Positions 58,931 to 64,000 of a stretch of 64,000 bases of DNA are shown piece after piece. The notes beneath the pieces are model-generated. The model was given only the letters and a program-made list of their open reading frames with translations. It was not told where the DNA came from and ran no database searches. Within the stretch, counting starts at the first letter, position 1. Each line of letters begins with the position of its first letter. Source of the DNA: Pseudomonas ovata (GTDB taxonomy: Bacteria; Pseudomonadota; Gammaproteobacteria; Pseudomonadales; Pseudomonadaceae); contig NZ_QFFU01000016.1 in the NCBI RefSeq assembly GCF_003131185.1, forward strand, positions 62,001 to 126,000. The letters run 5' to 3'. A program made the translations under genes and the position numbers.

Positions 58931-60610
58931 TCAGACCCGGAACTGTGTCGCCAGGGCACCCAGGCGCTGGCCCAGTTCGGCCAGGCTGCGCGAAGTCTGT
59001 GCACCCTGACGGGTTTCATCGGCAACACTGTCCACGGCCACGGCGATCTGGTGCACGCTGCGGTTGATCTCTTCGGCCACGGCTGTCTGTTCTTCGGCAG
59101 CACTGGCGATCTGGGCATTCATCGCGTTGATGGTCGCGATCAGTTCACCGATGGTGACCAGCGAACGGCCGGCCTCATTGGCCTGCACCGAGGTGCCGTC
59201 GCCAGCTTCACTGGAGCGGCGCATGGCCCCGACCGCCTCGGAAGTGCCCTGCTGCAAACGGGCAATCATCGCCTGGATTTCCTGGGTGCTTTGCTGGGTG
59301 CGACTGGCCAGGGCCCGGACTTCGTCGGCCACGACTGCAAAGCCACGCCCGGCCTCCCCTGCCCTCGCGGCTTCAATGGCCGCATTGAGGGCCAACAGGT
59401 TGGTCTGCTCGGCAATGGAACGAATGACACCGAGTACACTGACGATCGAGGAAACATCCTGCTGCAGGCTGTCGAGTGAGACACCGCTCTTGCGGATGTC
59501 ATCGACCAACGAGTGAATCTGCGCGATGCTGCCGTCGACCACACGTTTGGCCGCACGGCCTTGCTCGTCGGTCTGTTGTGCTGCGGTGGAGGCATTCTGC
59601 GCGCTCTTGGCGACTTCCTGGGCGGCAGCGGACATCTGGTTGATGGCGGTGGCCACCTGGTCGGTTTCGTAGCGCTGCCGGTCCATGGCCACCTCTGAAC
59701 GCTGCGCCTGCGATGACACCTCGGCCACCAGCCCTGTCAGTTGCGTGGTCACTTCGGTCATCTGCCGCACCAAGCCATGAATCTTGTCGACGAAGCGGTT
59801 GAAGGAGCCGGCCAGTTCGCCCAACTCATCCTGGCTGGTGATTTTCAGGCGTTTGGTCAGGTCACCCTCACCGGCGGCAATGTCGTCCAGATTGGCCTTC
59901 ATCAGGCGCAAGGGACGCAACAGGGTGCCGCTGACCACGACACCCACCATGCTGATGATCACCAGCAGCAGTACGGTGATGCCGACAATGCTGTAGAGCA
60001 TTTCCTGCAAGCGGGCCTCGATGCCTTGCCGGACCAGGACGACCTGCGCTTCGATACCGTCCAGGTTGACCGCGCTGCCCACTATCAGGTCCCATTTGGG
60101 CAGGTATTCGGTGTAGCCCACCTTCGGCACCGGTTCGGTCTTGCCTGGCAGGGCGGAGGCGTAGCGCACATAGTGAGTGCCGTTCTTGGCCACAGCAACC
60201 AGTTCGCGATTCAGATAAATGCCATTGGGGTCGCGGACATCATTGAAGCTTTTGCCCAGCCCATCGGTGCTGTTGCTTCGAAAGATGCGAATCACCTCGG
60301 AGTTGTAGCCGAACAGGTAGCCATCCTTGCCGTAGCTGACGGCCGAAAACAACTTGATGGCGCTGGCCTTGGCGGTCTCGTCCCCCGGCGCTGCCGCGTC
60401 GTACATCGGCTTGATGGCACTGATGGCAATCGACACATGATCCTTGAGGTTGGTCTTGGCTTCTTCAAGCAGGCGCTCACGTGTATCGCTGACTTCCAGC
60501 TCGGCTTGTTGCTGGAGAATATAGACCGTGGCAGCGCTGATGATCAGAGCGAACAACAGCACAGGCACGACGGCCAGTAACAGCACTTTGGCTTTGAGAT
60601 TTAGACGCAT
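58931..60610 (-). CDS. Methyl-accepting chemotaxis protein with single Cache sensor
   Basis: 559-aa chemoreceptor. TM1 at about 8-30, a periplasmic Cache_2-type sensor ([12 protein letters not shown] at about 92-103), TM2 at about 205-230, HAMP, then a methylation/signalling domain with hairpin tip [20 protein letters not shown] chose the ATG at 60610 ([12 protein letters not shown]) with AAGG upstream; the frame runs to a TTG at 60649. No pentapeptide CheR tether at the C-terminus (ends ATQFRV). Ligand unknown; Cache_2 receptors often sense small carboxylates. Confidence 0.92.
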   Translation of the reverse strand: MRLNLKAKVLLLAVVPVLLFALIISAATVYILQQQAELEVSDTRERLLEEAKTNLKDHVSIAISAIKPMYDAAAPGDETAKASAIKLFSAVSYGKDGYLFGYNSEVIRIFRSNSTDGLGKSFNDVRDPNGIYLNRELVAVAKNGTHYVRYASALPGKTEPVPKVGYTEYLPKWDLIVGSAVNLDGIEAQVVLVRQGIEARLQEMLYSIVGITVLLLVIISMVGVVVSGTLLRPLRLMKANLDDIAAGEGDLTKRLKITSQDELGELAGSFNRFVDKIHGLVRQMTEVTTQLTGLVAEVSSQAQRSEVAMDRQRYETDQVATAINQMSAAAQEVAKSAQNASTAAQQTDEQGRAAKRVVDGSIAQIHSLVDDIRKSGVSLDSLQQDVSSIVSVLGVIRSIAEQTNLLALNAAIEAARAGEAGRGFAVVADEVRALASRTQQSTQEIQAMIARLQQGTSEAVGAMRRSSEAGDGTSVQANEAGRSLVTIGELIATINAMNAQIASAAEEQTAVAEEINRSVHQIAVAVDSVADETRQGAQTSRSLAELGQRLGALATQFRV

Positions 60611-60724
60611 GAGAAATGCCTTGTGGTTATTGTTGTTGTAAAAACCCAAGCTCTTGAGTGGTTATCGGCTCCTGTGCTGACAGGTTGAGGGATTTGAAGA
60701 TTGAAAACGCTCAATGGCAGGTGT

Positions 60725-62047
60725 TCAGGATGAAAGGCGCTCCGGCAGATCAATGCGTACCTGCAAGCCCCCCATCGGACTTGCCAGCAACTGTAATGTG
60801 CCTCCCCAGGCTTCGACGATGTCGCGCACAATTCCCAACCCCAAGCCGTGCCCGCGGGTCTGCTCATCCAGGCGTGTGCCGCGGCTGAAGACCGCCTCGC
60901 GGCGCGACTCGGGAATTCCCGGTCCATCGTCCTCGACCAGCAGCCAGGTGCCCCGAGGGCTCTGGCCCAGGCCCAGGCGCACTTCACTGTCGGCCCATTT
61001 ACAAGCGTTGTCCAGCAGGTTGCCGAGCAGCTCAAGCAGGTCCTCGCGATCCCAGAGCAGAAACAACCCTGCGGGTACCTCATAGGTCAGTTGCAGGTGT
61101 TCGCCGTGAATCATCTGCAGGGTGGAAAACAGCCCCGGCAGTTCCAGGTCGCAGTCGAAACGGGCACCCGGCAAGGCATCGCCAGACAGGCGGGCACGAT
61201 TGAGTTCACGCTCAAGACGTTGCTGGATCTGTTGAAGCTGCTCTCGCAGCGTCTTGCGCAATGCGGGATGGGTATCCAGTTGCTGACTGGACGCCAGGCT
61301 GAGCATGACCGCCAAAGGTGTCTTCAAAGCATGGCCAAGATTGCCCAATGCGTTACGCGAGCGCTTTAGGCTGTCTTCGGTATGGATCAACAGGTGATTG
61401 ATCTGGTCGACCAGAGGCGCAAGTTCCAGCGGCACCTGATTATCCAGTTGCGAGCGTTGCCCTTGCTGCAGTTGGGAAATCTGCTCGCGGACGACGTTGA
61501 GCGGACGCAGCGCCCGACGCACGGTGACGCGCTGCAGGATAAGCACGAGGATCAATGCCGCCAGGCCCAGCCCCATGCCGATCTGCTGCATGCGCTGGAA
61601 GCTCTTGCGTACCGGCGTGTAGTCTTGGGCCACGGTAATGGATATGGGCTGGCCGAACTTGCGATAGTCGGCCGTCAGCATCAACAGCGACTGGCCGGTA
61701 TTACCCAGCTCAAGATTGGCATGCAGGCCGTTGGCTTGCGGCTGTGGCAATTCAAAGTCCCACAATGACCGCGAGCGCCAGTGCCCATCGGCAAAATCGA
61801 CGCGAAAATAGTGCCCGGAGAAAGGCCTGTGATAGGCACCCGACAACCGCTGCTCATCCAGCTGAAAGCCTGCCGGACCACGCACCAGCGCGGCCAGCAG
61901 GTTTTCACTCTCATTACGTAAGCCGGACTCCAGATAACGCTGCAGGCCCACCTCGAACAGCCACAGGCTGGTCTGCGCCATAATCAAGCCAATCACCAGC
62001 ATGACGGCGATCAGGCCAAGGCTCAGGCGACGCTGGATCGACCTCAA
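60725..62047 (-). CDS. bqsS: BqsS/CarS-like sensor histidine kinase
   Basis: 440-aa kinase with TM1 at about 10-30, a periplasmic sensor (about 31-155), TM2 at about 157-172, HAMP, H-box [14 protein letters not shown] with His239 and an ATP-binding domain ([24 protein letters not shown]). Gene order with two PepSY proteins, beside a chemoreceptor and near nuo and queD, matches the bqsRS/carRS locus of P. aeruginosa, which responds to Fe(II) or calcium. I see no RExxE motif in the periplasmic part, unlike the reported BqsS iron site. Confidence 0.8.
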   Translation of the reverse strand: MRSIQRRLSLGLIAVMLVIGLIMAQTSLWLFEVGLQRYLESGLRNESENLLAALVRGPAGFQLDEQRLSGAYHRPFSGHYFRVDFADGHWRSRSLWDFELPQPQANGLHANLELGNTGQSLLMLTADYRKFGQPISITVAQDYTPVRKSFQRMQQIGMGLGLAALILVLILQRVTVRRALRPLNVVREQISQLQQGQRSQLDNQVPLELAPLVDQINHLLIHTEDSLKRSRNALGNLGHALKTPLAVMLSLASSQQLDTHPALRKTLREQLQQIQQRLERELNRARLSGDALPGARFDCDLELPGLFSTLQMIHGEHLQLTYEVPAGLFLLWDREDLLELLGNLLDNACKWADSEVRLGLGQSPRGTWLLVEDDGPGIPESRREAVFSRGTRLDEQTRGHGLGLGIVRDIVEAWGGTLQLLASPMGGLQVRIDLPERLSS

Positions 62048-62712
62048 GCGTCCGTTCCGCCGAACAGATAGCCCTGGCCACGGCGGGTTTCGATCACGGC
62101 CCGGCCCAGTTTGCGCCGCAGATGATTGACGTGCACCTCGATGACATTGGAGTCGCGCTCGTTCTCGCCATCGTAGAGATGCTCGGACAGATGGCTCTTG
62201 GACAGGATCTGCTCGGGGTGCAGCATGAAATAGCGCAACAGGCGAAACTCGGCGGACGTGAGCTGGATGTCGACGCCGTCACGCGATACGGATTGCCGGC
62301 CTTCATCCAAATGCCAGCCTGCCGATTCCAGTTTCGGTTGATTGGCCAAGCCTCGTGCACGACGCAGCAATCCCTGAATACGCAGTTGCAGCTCTTCAGG
62401 GTGAAAAGGCTTGGTCAGGTAATCATCGGCCCCGGCCTTGAGCCCTTCGATACGCTCCGACCACGAGCCGCGGGCGGTGAGTACCAGGACCGGCGTGGCG
62501 AGGCCGTTGGAACGCCAATGCGCCAGGACTTCCAGGCCGGGTACGCCAGGCAATCCAAGATCGAGCACAATCAGGTCGTAGGGCTCGCTCAGGCCCTGGT
62601 ACTGGGCATCCCGGCCATCAGCCAGCCAGTCCACTGCATAGCCTTGTCGTGTCAGCGTCGATAAAAGCTCATCGGCAAGCGGGACATGGTCTTCCACCAG
62701 CAGCAACCGCAT
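62044..62712 (-). CDS. bqsR: BqsR/CarR-like OmpR-family response regulator
   Basis: 222-aa DNA-binding regulator. Phospho-acceptor Asp51 ([10 protein letters not shown]), Lys101 ([13 protein letters not shown]), winged-helix output ending in [19 protein letters not shown]. It overlaps the kinase gene by 4 bases and its ATG overlaps the stop of the PepSY gene before it. Assigned BqsR/CarR by gene order. Confidence 0.82.
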   Translation of the reverse strand: MRLLLVEDHVPLADELLSTLTRQGYAVDWLADGRDAQYQGLSEPYDLIVLDLGLPGVPGLEVLAHWRSNGLATPVLVLTARGSWSERIEGLKAGADDYLTKPFHPEELQLRIQGLLRRARGLANQPKLESAGWHLDEGRQSVSRDGVDIQLTSAEFRLLRYFMLHPEQILSKSHLSEHLYDGENERDSNVIEVHVNHLRRKLGRAVIETRRGQGYLFGGTDA

Positions 62713-63020
62713 CAGTCATCTTCCTCATCTTTAAGCAGTCGACTATCGCGGGCATCGAACTTGAGTTCGCGAACAATGCCCTGGGTTGTCAGCAGCTCGA
62801 ATTCGTAGACGTAGATTCCGTTTTTCTCTTCCAGTTCGGCCTCCAGCAGGCGCGAGCCAGGATGACGCGCCAGAGCTTGCTCGATGAACTGTTCCAGCGG
62901 CAGGATAATGCCACGCTGGCGCAGTTGCAGGGCCTCGTCCTGGTCCAGATCCCGCGCTTGAGCACATGTACACACTGCAATCAGCCCGAACAGGGCCAAG
63001 TGACGCTTGTTGAAGCTCAT
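62712..63020 (-). CDS. Periplasmic PepSY-domain protein (proximal)
   Basis: 102-aa exported protein with signal peptide [22 protein letters not shown] and one PepSY domain ([20 protein letters not shown], then [20 protein letters not shown]). The acidic C-terminus DEEDD could bind cations. Start and stop both overlap neighbours, so it is coupled to the second PepSY gene and to bqsR. It probably modulates the kinase or binds its metal ligand; inference. Confidence 0.85.
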   Translation of the reverse strand: MSFNKRHLALFGLIAVCTCAQARDLDQDEALQLRQRGIILPLEQFIEQALARHPGSRLLEAELEEKNGIYVYEFELLTTQGIVRELKFDARDSRLLKDEEDD

Positions 63021-63328
63021 TAGTCATCCTGATGATTCTTGCGAATCTTGCCGGTTGCGGCATCGATTTCCAGATCCCAATCAACCCCCTTGGCATCACG
63101 CAGGTCGAGTTGGTACACATATTTACCGTATTCGTTTTCCAGCTCGGTGTCGGTAATGGTGGCACCCGGGTGGGCTGCCAATGCTACGGCGTTGAGCTTT
63201 TCAAACGACTGAATGATACCGGTCCCTTGAAGCCTCAGCGCTTCGTCCGGCCCGATGTCATGTGCGACAGCGAGTGTGGCGGTCATGGCTAGGACAGGGA
63301 TGCCCAGCCGTGTTGCAAACGTTTTCAT
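63020..63328 (-). CDS. Periplasmic PepSY-domain protein (distal, first in operon)
   Basis: 102-aa exported protein with signal peptide (MKTFATRLGIPVLAMTATLAVA) and a PepSY domain (ALRLQGTGIIQSFEKLNAVA, ELENEYGKYVYQLDL). I chose the ATG at 63328, 6 bases after GGAG; ATGs at 63331 and 63340 are alternatives. Paralogue of the next gene with the same register of ELE-x-x-x-G-x-YVYE/Q. First gene of the PepSY-PepSY-bqsR-bqsS operon. Confidence 0.85.
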   Translation of the reverse strand: MKTFATRLGIPVLAMTATLAVAHDIGPDEALRLQGTGIIQSFEKLNAVALAAHPGATITDTELENEYGKYVYQLDLRDAKGVDWDLEIDAATGKIRKNHQDD

Positions 63329-63511
63329 CATTGGCTCCATGAGTGGAATGGCTATTCACGGGTCCTACGATAGCGCTGCCAACTTAACTCAAACTGAATG
63401 GTTCTGGCCACCTGCCATCAACCTTGAGCGGTACGTGCGCGTGGTGCTCATGGTGTTTCAGGTCTTTGCTGTTAAACTCGCTTCCTGCATTTCGTTTATA
63501 GAGTCAAGATT

Positions 63512-63868
63512 TTGGAAATTTTCAAGGAATTTACTTTCGAGTCCGCACACCGCCTTCCCCACGTCCCTGAAGGTCATAAGTGCGGGCGCCTGCACGGGCA
63601 CTCGTTCCGGGTCGGTATCCATCTGTCTGGTCCGGTTGATCCTCATACCGGCTGGATCAGGGATTTTTCCGAGATAAAAGCGATCTTCAAGCCGTTGTAT
63701 GAGCGCCTGGATCACAACTATCTCAATGACATTCCCGGTCTGGAAAACCCGACCAGTGAAAACCTGGCGAAGTGGATATGGGTTGAGCTCAAGCCACTGC
63801 TGCCAGAGCTTAGCGCTATCAGAATCCACGAAACCTGCACCAGCGGCTGCGAATATCGTGGTGATTGA
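63512..63868 (+). CDS. queD: 6-carboxytetrahydropterin synthase QueD
   Basis: 118-aa enzyme making 6-carboxy-5,6,7,8-tetrahydropterin from dihydroneopterin triphosphate in queuosine biosynthesis. Zinc/catalytic residues are His13 (SAHRL), Cys24, His28 and His30 ([10 protein letters not shown]), and His68 (LDHNYLN), with the [11 protein letters not shown]-terminus. The start is TTG at 63512; no ATG lies near upstream. Confidence 0.93.
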   Translation: MEIFKEFTFESAHRLPHVPEGHKCGRLHGHSFRVGIHLSGPVDPHTGWIRDFSEIKAIFKPLYERLDHNYLNDIPGLENPTSENLAKWIWVELKPLLPELSAIRIHETCTSGCEYRGD

Positions 63869-63887
63869 GTGGTTCGTTTGTAACAAG

Positions 63888-63911
63888 ACCGCCTCTTGAG
63901 GCGGTTTTTTT
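63888..63911 (+). terminator. Rho-independent terminator after queD
   Basis: ACCGCCTC-TT-GAGGCGGT followed by seven T. Confidence 0.93.
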
Positions 63912-63963
63912 GTATCAACAAAAACTGCCACCTGAGCGGATACTTTCCTTCGCGCAAAGCAAA

Positions 63964-63990
63964 ACCCCCGATCGCAAAGCGATCAGGGGT
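63964..63990 (-). terminator. Terminator for a minus-strand gene beyond the window
   Basis: ACCCCCGATCGC-AAA-GCGATC-A-GGGGT hairpin preceded by AAAA on the plus strand, giving a T-tract on the minus strand. It suggests a gene converging on queD from the right. Confidence 0.7.
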
Positions 63991-64000
63991 TCTGGGTTTG

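Overview
The window is a 64-kb piece of a Pseudomonas chromosome. It has high GC, REP elements of the pseudomonad GTAGGAGCG...GCCCGCGA type, and conserved gene blocks in the order I remember from P. putida, P. fluorescens and P. aeruginosa: cysG-serS-crcB-rarA-lolA-ftsK, aat-bpt-infA, clpA-clpS/cspD, icd/idh, mnmA-hflD-purB, aceA, nuoA-N, the bqsSR-type locus and queD. It is mostly core genome. I see no prophage, insertion sequence, CRISPR array, rRNA or tRNA.

1-9.9 kb is accessory, mainly iron uptake. It starts inside an AcoR-like sigma-54 activator, continues with a two-component system feeding a PfeA/PirA-type ferric-catecholate TonB receptor, then a DUF3649/PepSY-TM/DUF3325 membrane trio, an MFS transporter and a divergent TetR repressor with three palindromic operators between them. 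10-13 kb holds a cysteine hydrolase (isochorismatase family) coupled to an NCS1 nucleobase-type permease, behind a 0.5-kb leader with palindromes. 13.1-16.6 kb is tusDCBE-ybiB (tRNA 2-thiolation relay plus a TrpD2 protein) and a glutathionyl-hydroquinone reductase.

16.8-24.4 kb on the minus strand is ftsK-lolA-rarA-crcB-serS-cysG. 24.9-29.9 kb holds the N-degron enzymes Aat and Bpt, infA, then the adaptor/unfoldase pair ClpS-ClpA and CspD. 30-34 kb has two non-homologous NADP isocitrate dehydrogenases transcribed divergently. 34-40.3 kb carries a Nudix hydrolase, mnmA-hflD, purB, the ribosomal oxygenase roxA with a GNAT partner, and an orphan secretin-domain protein. aceA (isocitrate lyase) follows a 0.6-kb leader containing an RccR-like palindrome. 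Together icd, idh and aceA form the isocitrate branch point.

42.7-57.7 kb is the 13-gene nuo operon (NuoC and NuoD fused) for respiratory complex I, closed by a strong terminator. The last 6 kb, mostly on the minus strand, has an AI-2E/PerM family membrane protein, a Cache-domain chemoreceptor, a translationally coupled PepSY-PepSY-BqsR-BqsS operon, and queD on the plus strand.

No wholly new system is evident. The best leads are the three-site TetR operator, the hydrolase-permease pair with structured leader, the palindrome-plus-promoter far upstream of aceA, the PepSY-linked two-component system without an obvious RExxE iron motif, and the overlapping hairpins between nuoF and nuoG. All homology statements rest on recognising motifs by eye; no database search was run.
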